A DNA stretch of 64,000 nucleotides from Pyrinomonas methylaliphatogenes (GTDB lineage Bacteria > Acidobacteriota > Blastocatellia > Pyrinomonadales > Pyrinomonadaceae). Positions 7,831 through 17,112 of this stretch are shown in pieces. How positions within the stretch are numbered: the stretch's first letter is position 1; each line of letters begins with the position of its first letter. The notes under the pieces were generated by a model. The model worked only from the letters and a program-made list of their open reading frames with translations, searched no databases and was not told the DNA's origin. The position numbers were made by a program, and so were the translations under genes. The stretch lies in contig NZ_CBXV010000003.1 in the NCBI RefSeq assembly GCF_000820845.2, positions 1 through 64,000 of the forward strand. The letters are read 5' to 3'.

Positions 7831-10800
7831 TCAATCGCCGCTCGCCGCGAGGCGTTCGAGCGTTTCAGCCTCCCTTTCCGTCGCGCGCGTCGTGCGCCGT
7901 TCGGTCCGCCACTTCTGTCGCAATGCCGTCGGATCGAAAGCATGGCGCGTCCCGTCGCGCAAGTTCTCGATCTCATGGCGCACAAGCGCGGCGATCAAAC
8001 GATAGGCTTCGGCGCGCGGCATCCCTTGTGTAAGTTCTTCCAGCTCTTCGATCGGCAAGAAGCGCCCGATGCGCGCGCCAACATCACGGCTGCGCAGCAT
8101 GGTCGCGCCTTTCGGAAAGGCTTCATATGTGCCCCAGATGTAAACCGGCAGGATGCCGACGCGACAGGTCAGCGCCAGGTAACCGATGACAGGCTTGAAT
8201 TCGTTCATCTGACCCGTCAGCGAGCGCGTCCCTTCGGGAAAGATGAGCGCGTTGTAGCCTTGCTCAAGATATGCCCGCGCGTAGCGCAGAGACTTGCGCA
8301 GATTCCCGGTCCGCTCCATTGGCACGAGATTGGTGAAGTTCTCCATGTAGGCGCGTTTGTACTTGTTGTCGAAGAAATAATCGGCGGCAGCGAGCGCGAC
8401 CAGATCGCGCCCCGCATCGCCGAGCGCCATCTTCACGAGACCCATGTCGAGATGCGAAGTGTGGTTGGCCGCGACGAGGAAATTGGTGTGAACCGGGATG
8501 TTGGCGCGCCCCTCGTAGCGTGTGTTCAAGACGACTTCGTAGAAGGCGCGCTGCACGAGGTCCAGCCCCTTGTTGCCGATGGCGCGCACGATCGCTGGCA
8601 CGCGAATCTCTTCTTCGTCGTCGCGCGCTCGCTCGTCTTCATCGCGCCGGCCATGACGTTTCACCTGATCGGGCGGCGTGACGCGGCTCAGCAGCTCGCG
8701 AAGATCGCGCACTTCGGTCAAAGTGTCTGGCGAGCGAAGGTGCGCGCCCGCTTGCTCGATCGCCGACGCTAGTTCGACGTACATCAAGCTGTCGAACCCG
8801 AGATCGCTCAGGCGCGTGTCGAGCGTGATGTTGGCACGCGATCTGTTCGCCACCTGCGCGACGATCTCGATCAGCCAATCTGCTTCGGCTTCGCGTCCAT
8901 TGCGCGCGCTCGCCAAGGCGCGCGTGCCCTCTTCGAGCGTCTGGAGCAACTGGACCACCTCGCGCCGCTTGACTTTGCGCGTCGCTGTGCGCGGCAGCTC
9001 TCCGTCCCAGAAGTGCAGGACCTTGACGCGCTTGAAGAAGGGCAGCGCCGCCGACACTTCGCGGAAGTGATCGTCTATCTTTTGGCGCACCTCTTCGCGC
9101 GAGAGCGAGATGTCGTACTCGTAGTTGGGAACGACGACGCACGCGACCTTCTCCGCATGACCATCGGGCAGCCCGACGACGCTCAGTTCCTTGATGTAGG
9201 GCGAATTGCCGTACAGCTCTTCGATCTCGTCCGGATAGACGTTCTTGCCGTTGGTATCGACGATGACATCTTTGGAGCGCCCGACGATATAGAGGTTGCC
9301 ATCAGCATCCATGCGCCCGAGGTCGCCCGTGTGCAGCCAGCGATCGACGATGGTGCGTCTGGTGGCCTCTTCGTCGCCGAAGTAGCCGACCATGACGTTG
9401 GGCCCGCGCGCGATGATCTCGCCGACGCCGCTGGCGTCGGGATCGGCGATGCGCACTTCGACGCCCGGAAGCGGGCGCCCGACGCTCCCCGCCAGTAGAC
9501 GATTCTGCGGGCGCACGACCGTCAGAACAGGCGCGGCTTCGGTCAAACCGTAGCCTTCGAGGATCGTGAAGCCCAATCCGTGTAGATCGCGCGCGACGCG
9601 CTCGTTCAAAGCGGCGCCGCCGCTGATCAGGTAACGGATGCGCCCGCCCATGCCTTCATGGATCGGGTAGAAGATGAGGTGGCCCAGATTGATGGGCGCG
9701 CGGTTGCGCAACCAACCGTTCAGCTTGATCAATAGATCGGATGCGCGCTCGACCCATTCGCCGCCTTCGCGCAGGCGGTTCTTGATGCGACGATGGAGCA
9801 TCTCCCAGAGCGCCGGCACGCCGACCATGCCCGTCACGTGACCGTTCTTGATCGCGCGCGCGAGCGCTTCGCCCGTCATCTCCGGCAGATATGTGATCTG
9901 CGCGCCGCGGCTGAGCGGCGCGAGAAAACCGGCAGAGAACTCGAACGTGTGATGGAGCGGCAGGACCGAAAGCACGCCGTCGCGCGTTGACATGTCGATG
10001 ATGGAAGTGAGCATCGAAACCATGTGCGTGAAGTTCCGATGCGAGAGCATGACGCCTTTGGGGCGGCCCGTGGTGCCCGAAGTGAAGATGAGCGAGGCGA
10101 TCGTATTGGCCGGAACGCGCGCTGGAAGGAGCGACGTCCTTTCGGCTTCCGTCCGCTCGTCGGGCAGCGCGAAGACCTCATCGAAGGTCCAGACTTGCGC
10201 CCGCTCCAATCCAGCTTCGCGCAATCGTGTGCGCAGCTCAGGATGCTCTTCGTCCACCTTCTCGCTGATGATGATGCCAGCGGCTTCAGCGGCGCGAGCG
10301 AAGTTGACTATCTCATCCGTCGAACTTTGCGGATCGACGGGCACGCACGTCGCGCCGGCCTTCAGAACGCCGAAGTAGCTCATGCCCCACTCGGGCGCGT
10401 TCTGGCTGACGAGCAGCACGCGATCGCCAGGCTGGATGCCATGTGCGGCCAAAAAGCCCGCCGCGCGCGTCGCCAGTTCGTGTAGATCGGCGTATGTGTA
10501 CTGCTCTTCGCGCCCATCGCGCTCGATGCGCATCGCGACGCGCGTCGCGTGCCGTTTGGTCGTCGTCTCGAAAAGCTCGATGAGGTCGCGGTAAGTATAG
10601 ACCCGCTTGGGTTGCGCGCGCATATCCTCTTCGAGTTTCGGGAAGACCCACTTCTTGAGACCCGGAAAGTGGATGTTCATCCAGTAGTCGTACCAATCGA
10701 GCCGCTCCGGATACCACGGCAAGAGCTTCTGTTCGTCTTTGCGTATGCGCGCGAAAAGGGAGCGCACGTTGTCGGCGCGGAAGATGTAGGCATTTTCGAC

Positions 10801-12258
10801 CATGAAGGGGCGGAACAGCTCGAAGGCTTCGCGCGTTTCGCGCGTCACGCGCTCGATGTGGTCCACGCGCTCTTTCGCTCGGTCGATGATGTCGGTCAGC
10901 CGCCCGCCGCCCCAGCGCGGTCGTGCCCAATCAAGAAACGACGAGACGCGCTTGGCCGCCTCGTTGATCATCGGCGTTGAGGTGCGGTCGAAGCGCGCCG
11001 GACTGACGGGCACAGCCTCCATGCGTCCGGCGATCTCGTTGATGAGCTTGAAGCCGGTCTCCTTCTCCTTGAAGTGTTTGCGTTTGTAGAGACCAAGAAG
11101 GCCGACGATGCGCCGAAGTTCGTTCGGGTTGCTGTCGCCTGTTGCTGCTTGGTAGACGAGGCGTGGTTCCGTTATGCAGGCTTCCGCCGCCGCGGCGAGC
11201 ATAACGCTGGCGACGAAATCGACGGGCGTGATGTCGAGCACGAGATCCTCTTTGACCGGGATCTGCGTCTGTCCTTTGAGCGAGATGAAGATGAGCGGCG
11301 CAGTGGTCGTGAAGCCTTCGTTCCAACCGGGGAACGGGTATTCGACCGAAGATTCGACGATGCTCGGACGGACGATGGTGCGGACGATGCCGGTCTCGGC
11401 GGCGACGAGTTGTTCGCCCAAGCTCTTCGTGTAAGTGTAAATGTTGGGCCAGCCCCAGAAACGCGCGCGCTCGATGCCGAGTTCGGTCAAACGATTGCGC
11501 GTCCACACCTTGCGTTCGCGCGCGATGGCCAAGCTCAAGGCTTCCGGATCGTCCGGATCGCGCCCCTCTTCGATCAGACGCTCGCGCGCCAGTTCGCGAA
11601 AACGCGCCTGCATCATCGCATCTTTGGCCTCTTCGCGGACGCGCTCGGCGAGCCGTTCGCAGTCGCGTATCTCTTGCTCGGGCGAAAACTCAACGTCGGG
11701 CATCTCCTCGCGGCGCGGAAAATAGCCGACCACGGGATCGCTCTCCCAAACCGGACCGGAGCGGTTGCCCGCGACGAAGCAGGTCGAAACGTGCAGAAGC
11801 GCCGGACGGCGCATCCGTTTGGCGAAAGAGATGACGTTCTGCGTGCCGACGACGTTGGTCCGAAGCGCGCTCTCCAGCGTCGGATTAAACGTGACGTTGC
11901 CAGCGCTGTTGATGATGATGTCTATGTCATCGGCGATCGCTTGCGCCTCTTCTTCCGTGAACCCGAGATTAGGCTCGCCGATGTCTCCGCCGACGATGCG
12001 CACCTTGTCGTTGATGAAACCTTCGAGCGCGCCACCCAATCGTTCGCGCAGCGGATCGAAGGGGGGCGACGGCAGGATGTGGTTCCAGAAACGGGCTTCG
12101 GATTCGGCTTGCGACCGGGCTCGTACTGTGACGTACACGCGCCCGATGTTCGGAAAGCGATAGAGCAGCATGCTCAGCGTCACTTTGCCGAGAAAGCCCG
12201 TTCCGCCGATGAAGAAGATACGCCGTCCGTTGTAAATTTCCGTCGGAGATAGTTTCAT
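7831..12258 (-). CDS. elbD: ElbD-like multidomain lipid synthase: acyl reductase + AMP ligase + carrier + PlsC acyltransferase
   Basis: 1475 residues with four domains in order. Residues ~10-400 are a fatty-acyl-CoA-reductase-like SDR (FFIGGTGFLGKV at ~15-26; YTYTK near 270). Residues ~555-1085 are an AMP-binding acyl ligase (FTSGTTGRPKGVMLSH near 722; YGLTEAAPV; LHTGDLG). A phosphopantetheine carrier has its attachment serine in LGFDSLMYV near 1155. Residues ~1230-1420 are a PlsC acyltransferase (NHTSHLD near 1266; FPEGTRS near 1340). This order resembles ElbD of Myxococcus xanthus, involved in ether-lipid formation; that link comes from memory of the family, not a search. The inferred chemistry is activation of a fatty acid, loading on the carrier, reduction, and transfer to a glycerol backbone at the membrane. 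Flanking SDR, LarA-like and HAD genes run the same way. Confidence 0.82.
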   Translation of the reverse strand: MKLSPTEIYNGRRIFFIGGTGFLGKVTLSMLLYRFPNIGRVYVTVRARSQAESEARFWNHILPSPPFDPLRERLGGALEGFINDKVRIVGGDIGEPNLGFTEEEAQAIADDIDIIINSAGNVTFNPTLESALRTNVVGTQNVISFAKRMRRPALLHVSTCFVAGNRSGPVWESDPVVGYFPRREEMPDVEFSPEQEIRDCERLAERVREEAKDAMMQARFRELARERLIEEGRDPDDPEALSLAIARERKVWTRNRLTELGIERARFWGWPNIYTYTKSLGEQLVAAETGIVRTIVRPSIVESSVEYPFPGWNEGFTTTAPLIFISLKGQTQIPVKEDLVLDITPVDFVASVMLAAAAEACITEPRLVYQAATGDSNPNELRRIVGLLGLYKRKHFKEKETGFKLINEIAGRMEAVPVSPARFDRTSTPMINEAAKRVSSFLDWARPRWGGGRLTDIIDRAKERVDHIERVTRETREAFELFRPFMVENAYIFRADNVRSLFARIRKDEQKLLPWYPERLDWYDYWMNIHFPGLKKWVFPKLEEDMRAQPKRVYTYRDLIELFETTTKRHATRVAMRIERDGREEQYTYADLHELATRAAGFLAAHGIQPGDRVLLVSQNAPEWGMSYFGVLKAGATCVPVDPQSSTDEIVNFARAAEAAGIIISEKVDEEHPELRTRLREAGLERAQVWTFDEVFALPDERTEAERTSLLPARVPANTIASLIFTSGTTGRPKGVMLSHRNFTHMVSMLTSIIDMSTRDGVLSVLPLHHTFEFSAGFLAPLSRGAQITYLPEMTGEALARAIKNGHVTGMVGVPALWEMLHRRIKNRLREGGEWVERASDLLIKLNGWLRNRAPINLGHLIFYPIHEGMGGRIRYLISGGAALNERVARDLHGLGFTILEGYGLTEAAPVLTVVRPQNRLLAGSVGRPLPGVEVRIADPDASGVGEIIARGPNVMVGYFGDEEATRRTIVDRWLHTGDLGRMDADGNLYIVGRSKDVIVDTNGKNVYPDEIEELYGNSPYIKELSVVGLPDGHAEKVACVVVPNYEYDISLSREEVRQKIDDHFREVSAALPFFKRVKVLHFWDGELPRTATRKVKRREVVQLLQTLEEGTRALASARNGREAEADWLIEIVAQVANRSRANITLDTRLSDLGFDSLMYVELASAIEQAGAHLRSPDTLTEVRDLRELLSRVTPPDQVKRHGRRDEDERARDDEEEIRVPAIVRAIGNKGLDLVQRAFYEVVLNTRYEGRANIPVHTNFLVAANHTSHLDMGLVKMALGDAGRDLVALAAADYFFDNKYKRAYMENFTNLVPMERTGNLRKSLRYARAYLEQGYNALIFPEGTRSLTGQMNEFKPVIGYLALTCRVGILPVYIWGTYEAFPKGATMLRSRDVGARIGRFLPIEELEELTQGMPRAEAYRLIAALVRHEIENLRDGTRHAFDPTALRQKWRTERRTTRATEREAETLERLAASGD

Positions 12259-12454
12259 GGTCTCACTAAAACCTCGACACGAGCGATCGTCGGCACGTCA
12301 TTCATCATGTGAAAGTATATTGCTCAAGTGTCCAAGGCTCTCACCGAAACGATCGCCACTTGCGATTACGCCTTTAAACGATAACCAGGCCGATGTCAAA
12401 CTCAGTTGCGCCCAATCCTCATGCCAATCCCGGCGATGAAATCGCGCACAGTTT

Positions 12455-14053
12455 TCATTCGACTTCGCACACGGCGATCAAAGGTTGATGGAGCATGGTG
12501 ATCTCTGCCGACCGGCCCATATAGCTCCTCGCCATGGCGATCGCCTCTTGCAGATTGTCGGCTCGCTCCCAGCCGAGGATTTCGGGAACATGCGCGTTCT
12601 CCGCCCCGGCGACGATCACGCGCCCGACATGCTGACGCCCGTTCTCGCCCCAGTACCACATGAAGAACGGATGCGCGCCGTGATAGGCGTGGCCGCGCCG
12701 GTACATCTGAATGTAACTCGGATTTTCGGCGAACTCGCGTTCGTACTTCTCGCGCAAGGTGAACGCATCGCGCGTTTCCGGCAATAGACGATTGAAAAAT
12801 TCGATGTAGCTCGGATGAAACTCGTGATCGAATTCGTCGTAGCACGGATGATGGAGTATGAGCACGCCGCCTTTTTTCAACAATGGCTTCCCGCGATACA
12901 TGTTGTGAAAATAGCCGAGACCCATCACCTGCACGAGCAGCGGGTTTAAGATCGAGTTGACGTTGTAGGGCGAGATGTGCGGGATGCCGGTGATCAGGAT
13001 GTCGCACTGCCCATTGATGGGGATCGAATATTGCTCGAAATTCTTCTGGAGGATCTTCTCATGAACCGGTTCGGTGCGCCCAGCGTAACAGGCGATCATC
13101 TCGTACTGGGCCGGTATCGAGTGAAGCAATTTCCTTTTGGCAGCGCGCGGCATTTTGCTCATGGCGAAACGCACGGCCTCGAACTTCATGCGATCGAACG
13201 ACGTGAAGTCGTCTTCGTTCTTCAGCAGAAAGTCCATCTGCCCCGTGTACATGCGATTGTTCAGCGCCGTCTCGATGTGAAAGACGTTGAGCGTGCGATC
13301 GACGAGTTTGCCAAGTCGCGTCACCTTGTGGTTGAGCGCCGAACGTTGCGGATCGAAGTAGCTATCCGAATCGCGTATGGTCTGCGGCTCGTGATGCGCG
13401 CGCAGCGATTCGTAATCGCACAATCCGACGGCCACCGATTTATGACCGCCGTCCATCGGCACGAGATTGATGTTGACGTAGATCAGCAGATCGCTCTCAG
13501 CCGCGCGTCGATTGATGCGCAAAGGTTCTTTGTGTTGAGTCTCGCCGATGAAGACGAGACCATCAGGATCTTCGGCGTCGTGGTTGTAGTAGCGGTCCGG
13601 ATAGAACTCGTCGAAGATCTTCGCCCCGACCATGCGCTTCATCTCGGCAGGCGTCATCTTGCGATGAAGCGAGTTGGCGATGATGATGTGAATATCTGTG
13701 ACGCCGTGGCTAGCAAGCATGTCGAGCAGTATTTCGAGCACCGTTTGACGCACGTCGGGCGTCGCCATCGGCGGCAGCGGCAGCGAGATATCGTCCAGCG
13801 CGATGGTGACGCGCATGCCGGGTTCGAGCTGCGCGTAGAGCGGATCGCAATCGAGCGGGTGGTTGATCGCGTAGCGGATGGCCGCTTCGCGGTTGGGCAG
13901 CCCCTTGATCGGCGGTTTCGGGTAGATGACGCGCGTGCCGACGGGCAGATCTTCGAGCAGGAAATCCTCGCCCGACGGAATGATGCGCGGCGCGCTGTCG
14001 CGATCTATGTAGACGACTGATTCGTGTAGTTTACGTCTGAGCGCAAGTGCCAT
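12455..14053 (-). CDS. LarA-like (DUF2088, nickel-dependent racemase fold) protein
   Basis: 532 residues, longer than typical lactate racemase LarA (~425). The N-terminal part carries [12 protein letters not shown], corresponding to the LarA D-x-TRP-x-P region, followed by [13 protein letters not shown] and YNHDAEDP, which align in pattern with the LarA GTHR..T and QHD histidine motifs. No lar accessory genes are in the window, so the cofactor state and reaction are unknown. It lies 196 bp upstream of the ElbD-like gene and downstream of the HAD phosphatase, all leftward, which suggests a role in the same lipid pathway (for example handling of a hydroxy acid); that is inference. Confidence 0.7.
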   Translation of the reverse strand: MALALRRKLHESVVYIDRDSAPRIIPSGEDFLLEDLPVGTRVIYPKPPIKGLPNREAAIRYAINHPLDCDPLYAQLEPGMRVTIALDDISLPLPPMATPDVRQTVLEILLDMLASHGVTDIHIIIANSLHRKMTPAEMKRMVGAKIFDEFYPDRYYNHDAEDPDGLVFIGETQHKEPLRINRRAAESDLLIYVNINLVPMDGGHKSVAVGLCDYESLRAHHEPQTIRDSDSYFDPQRSALNHKVTRLGKLVDRTLNVFHIETALNNRMYTGQMDFLLKNEDDFTSFDRMKFEAVRFAMSKMPRAAKRKLLHSIPAQYEMIACYAGRTEPVHEKILQKNFEQYSIPINGQCDILITGIPHISPYNVNSILNPLLVQVMGLGYFHNMYRGKPLLKKGGVLILHHPCYDEFDHEFHPSYIEFFNRLLPETRDAFTLREKYEREFAENPSYIQMYRRGHAYHGAHPFFMWYWGENGRQHVGRVIVAGAENAHVPEILGWERADNLQEAIAMARSYMGRSAEITMLHQPLIAVCEVE

Positions 14054-14197
14054 AAGGTTCTTCTTAAATTCCCCTCAAGTTCCGCAGATATTACCAGTGA
14101 TGGGCGTCAAAAGCGAAAAGCGCAATTCCCGAAGAGTTCCAAAAAACGGAAGCGCAGATCGACTGCCGAGATGCTCGGGCGATCTGCGCCAGACCGA

Positions 14198-14860
14198 CTA
14201 TCTCAAATCGAGAATGGGCCAGTGGTGATGAAGCGCCGTTTGACGCAAACGGAAATCGGGATTGACGGCTGCCGGGTGGCCCACCACCGACAGCATCGGT
14301 AGATCGCTGATCGAATCGCTGTAAGCATAAGAATCGTTCAGATTGATCCCTTCGCGCTCGGCATATTCGCGAATCCACGAAGCCTTGGTCGCCGAAGCGA
14401 GCACGGGCGGAAGCAGGCGCCCCGTCGCGACGCCGTTGACAAATTCCAGGTGGTTGGCGACGTAATCGTCGATGCCGAGATACTTCATCAATGGCGCGAC
14501 CGAAATGTCAAGCGCGCCGGTGACGACCACTTGCCGCAATCCGAGCTGGCGCGATTTGGCGATCAATTCAAATGCGCCCGGATAGACGGCAGGTTTTAAG
14601 ACTTTTTCGAAAAGCTCATCGGCGAAGAAACGCAACCGGTCCTCGGTTTCGCCACGATAGCGTTTGAAAAAGAGCGTGTTAAAGACCTGCCTACTGTACT
14701 GGTCAGTGATGGCGAAGAGCGGAATGCTCAGCAACGTCGCTGCGCTCTTCTTGAAACTTCGCCACAGGCCCGGTTGGTTGCGCGCGTAGAAGCCGAGCGT
14801 GTGGACGAGGTTCGTTCTGACCAGAGTCCCCTCAAGGTCGTAAAAAGCCGCAGCTCGCAA
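14198..14860 (-). CDS. HAD-IB family phosphatase (SerB-like)
   Basis: 220 residues. HAD motif I is seen at the N-terminus as FYDLEGTLV, motif II as VVVTGALD, and motif IV as YSDSISDLPML, with a helical cap between 15 and 100. Members remove phosphate from phosphoserine, glycerol phosphates or lysophospholipids. Motif I has Glu instead of the usual second Asp (DLEGT, not DxDGT), which may alter or reduce phosphatase activity. The cap contains a hydrophobic stretch (LLSIPLFAITD) that could touch membrane or lipid. It is the first gene of the leftward lipid-type cluster. Confidence 0.8.
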   Translation of the reverse strand: MRAAAFYDLEGTLVRTNLVHTLGFYARNQPGLWRSFKKSAATLLSIPLFAITDQYSRQVFNTLFFKRYRGETEDRLRFFADELFEKVLKPAVYPGAFELIAKSRQLGLRQVVVTGALDISVAPLMKYLGIDDYVANHLEFVNGVATGRLLPPVLASATKASWIREYAEREGINLNDSYAYSDSISDLPMLSVVGHPAAVNPDFRLRQTALHHHWPILDLR

Positions 14861-15007
14861 AATCGCTCCTCCAAACGATGGCCGAAAGTCGAGTTGGGCG
14901 GCAGACGCGCCCTGGTTTAGTGTAGGTCGGAAAATATTAGCGCAATTCGCGTTGTTTATGAAGTAGCGAATGGCCCCCGTCAGCCATCGGTTGGGGGATG
15001 AGAGCCG

Positions 15008-15586
15008 TCAATGCGCGCTCGGGGATGATCTCGATTCCAGACGCAGCTTGATCTCGCGCTCGGCAAAACGCGCCGCATCGGCGATGCGCGCATCGGTCGC
15101 GGAGAGGAACGGTTCGATCCGCTTGAGGGTTTCGGCGTCACCGATCCGCGCCAGCACTTCGAGCAGGCGAATCTGCGTCTTATCGTTGACGCGCGAGAGG
15201 ATAGGATAGAGCGGTTCGGGTGATTCGAGTTCGATCAGGTAGGCATAGGCTTGATTGTGGCGCGGCGAGTCGAGCGCGCGCACGATCGCGTAGAGGTTTT
15301 CGCTCTTCCCCATTCGATAAAGCGCCCAATCGAGCGCCAATTGCACGCGCTTGTTCTTCTCTTGCAAGCGATACCCTTCGACGAGCTTCCTTTTATTGAT
15401 TGCGCGCAGACGCGCCAGTTCTTCCGCAGCCCGTTGACGCACGAGCGCATCCTTATTGGTCAGCCTCTGCACCGCAACGGCGGCGCGTTCTTCCGCGCTC
15501 CCCGCGTAGAGGGTGAGATCCTGCGCGCGGGCGTTGGCGGCGGCCACGACCGCCGTCAAAAAGAGGAGCATCATTCGATACGTCAT
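15008..15586 (-). CDS. Small secreted HEAT-repeat-like protein
   Basis: 192 residues. A signal peptide (MLLFLTAVVAAANARAQ) is followed by helical repeats of HEAT/PBS type: KDALVRQRAAEELARL, YAIVRALDSPRH, IRLLEVLARIGDAETLKRI and ARIADAARFAEREI. Such repeats bind partner proteins; no catalytic motif is visible. Its ATG overlaps the stop of the upstream M16 peptidase gene by four bases (15583-15586), so the two are translationally coupled and the protein probably acts with the peptidases in the periplasm. Confidence 0.75.
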   Translation of the reverse strand: MTYRMMLLFLTAVVAAANARAQDLTLYAGSAEERAAVAVQRLTNKDALVRQRAAEELARLRAINKRKLVEGYRLQEKNKRVQLALDWALYRMGKSENLYAIVRALDSPRHNQAYAYLIELESPEPLYPILSRVNDKTQIRLLEVLARIGDAETLKRIEPFLSATDARIADAARFAEREIKLRLESRSSPSAH

Positions 15587-17112
15587 GGCCCAGCCTCCTT
15601 CCCGGTTTGCGCTTGAGAGCGGCGCAGCGCGCCGGAGTTCAGATCCAGCTCGTCCTCTTTGATGACCTCGACGTTGGGGAAGCGTTTCTTCAGATCGTCG
15701 AGAAAGGAGCGCGCGTTCCCGACGATGACGATGTTGGCTTCGCTGGCATTCAACCGCTCGCGCGTGAATCGTTGCACATCGTCGGCGGTGATAGCTTGGA
15801 TGTTGCGGATGTAGTCGTTTATCTCGTCGAGTCGCAACCCATAAAGCGCAAGCGAGGCGACCTGGGCGACCAACCCGCCGGTCGTCTCGATGGTGCGCGC
15901 GAAATTGCCGATCAGCGCCGCTTTGCGCGGCGTCAGTTCGGCATCTGGAAGATTGTCGGTAGCCAGTCTCTCAAGTTCCGTGATCATCAGCGCCGCGACT
16001 TCATCTGCCGTCTCGTTTCTCGTTTGTGCCGAAGCGATGAACGGTCCGACATCGCGCCGCACATCGAGCGCGCTGCTGGCGCCGTAGCTCAAGCCGCGGC
16101 GGATGCGAATCTCCTGATTGAGACGTGATGAAAACCCGCCCCCTAGAACCGAATTAGCGACGAGGCCGCGGAAATAGTCCGCATCCGTGCGCTTTATCCC
16201 GGCGCGCACCAAGATCACGGCGGCTTGCCCCGCATCCGGTTTGTCGATCACGACGATGCGCGATTTAGCGGGCAACCGCGCGCTCGACGTCGAAGAGGTT
16301 AAGGGTTGGGCCGGGCGCGCCCAATCGCCGAAGAAGCGTTCGGCGAGGGCGAAGGCGCCTTCGGGCGAAATCCGCCCGCCGATGACTAGTACCGCATTGT
16401 CCGGACGGTAGTAGGTTCGGTGGAAGCGGACGATCGCATCGCGGTCGATCCTTTGAACGGTCTCAAGCGTGCCCGAGATGGGATGGGCATAAGGCGCGTC
16501 GCCGAAAAGGACGCGCGACGCAACGAAGCGCGCGAGCGAGCCGGGCTGACGAAGCGCCACTTGAAGCCCGTCGAGCGTTTGTCTTCGCTGCCGCTCGATC
16601 TCTTCCTCTTTGAAGACCGGATGGCGGACGACATCGGATAGTATCTCCATCGCCTGCGGTAGGCGCGAAGAGAGCACGTTGATGCTGATGGTCGAAGAGT
16701 CCCAACGCGCGCCCGCATCGAGCGATCCGCCGAGCGCTTCGATCGCCTCGGCGATCTCGGGCGCTGAGCGCGTCGTCGTCCCCTTGGCTAGCAGATTAGC
16801 CGTCATATCAGCCAAACCGCTGAGTTCGGGCGGGTCGGCTTCCGCGCCGGTTTTGATCATCAACATGGCTGTGACTAACGGCACGCTCTCGGGGCGTGAC
16901 GCGACGATGACGCGCAGGCCATTGGACAGCGTCTTCTCCACCGGTTTCGGGAACTGGACCGAGCGCGGTGGGCCAGGCGGTGGCGGCGTCTCCTGCTGAG
17001 CGCTGAGGCGACGATCGGTTGACGAAAGCGTGAAGAGGAGCATGATGGTTTGGAGAGAAGCTTTGATCTTTCGCGCGCGCGCGCCCATCTGGATGACCTG
17101 AAGATCTTTCAT
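15583..17112 (-). CDS. M16 family peptidase, catalytically inactive subunit
   Basis: 509 residues with a signal-like N-terminus followed by a Pro-rich linker. The M16 fold is clear: LSNGLRVIVASRPESVPLV, ILSDVVRHPVFKEEEIERQ, FHRTYYRPDNAVLVIGG and GGGFSSRLNQEIR. Where active members have HxxEH, this protein reads LADMTANLL, so zinc cannot bind there. It should be the non-catalytic half of a heterodimer, like the alpha subunit of processing peptidases, and retains the GGGFSSRLN glycine-rich loop used in substrate handling. It overlaps the upstream active peptidase gene by four bases (17109-17112). Confidence 0.88.
   Translation of the reverse strand: MKDLQVIQMGARARKIKASLQTIMLLFTLSSTDRRLSAQQETPPPPGPPRSVQFPKPVEKTLSNGLRVIVASRPESVPLVTAMLMIKTGAEADPPELSGLADMTANLLAKGTTTRSAPEIAEAIEALGGSLDAGARWDSSTISINVLSSRLPQAMEILSDVVRHPVFKEEEIERQRRQTLDGLQVALRQPGSLARFVASRVLFGDAPYAHPISGTLETVQRIDRDAIVRFHRTYYRPDNAVLVIGGRISPEGAFALAERFFGDWARPAQPLTSSTSSARLPAKSRIVVIDKPDAGQAAVILVRAGIKRTDADYFRGLVANSVLGGGFSSRLNQEIRIRRGLSYGASSALDVRRDVGPFIASAQTRNETADEVAALMITELERLATDNLPDAELTPRKAALIGNFARTIETTGGLVAQVASLALYGLRLDEINDYIRNIQAITADDVQRFTRERLNASEANIVIVGNARSFLDDLKKRFPNVEVIKEDELDLNSGALRRSQAQTGKEAGP

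Noticed and set aside
11074-12252. 392-codon open frame opposite the ElbD-like gene
   Set aside because: Antisense to strong reductase motifs; composition is that of a complementary shadow in G+C-rich DNA, with no recognisable domain or ribosome site.
12977-14020. 347-codon open frame opposite the LarA-like gene
   Set aside because: Arg/His-rich mirror of a conserved protein; no domain visible.
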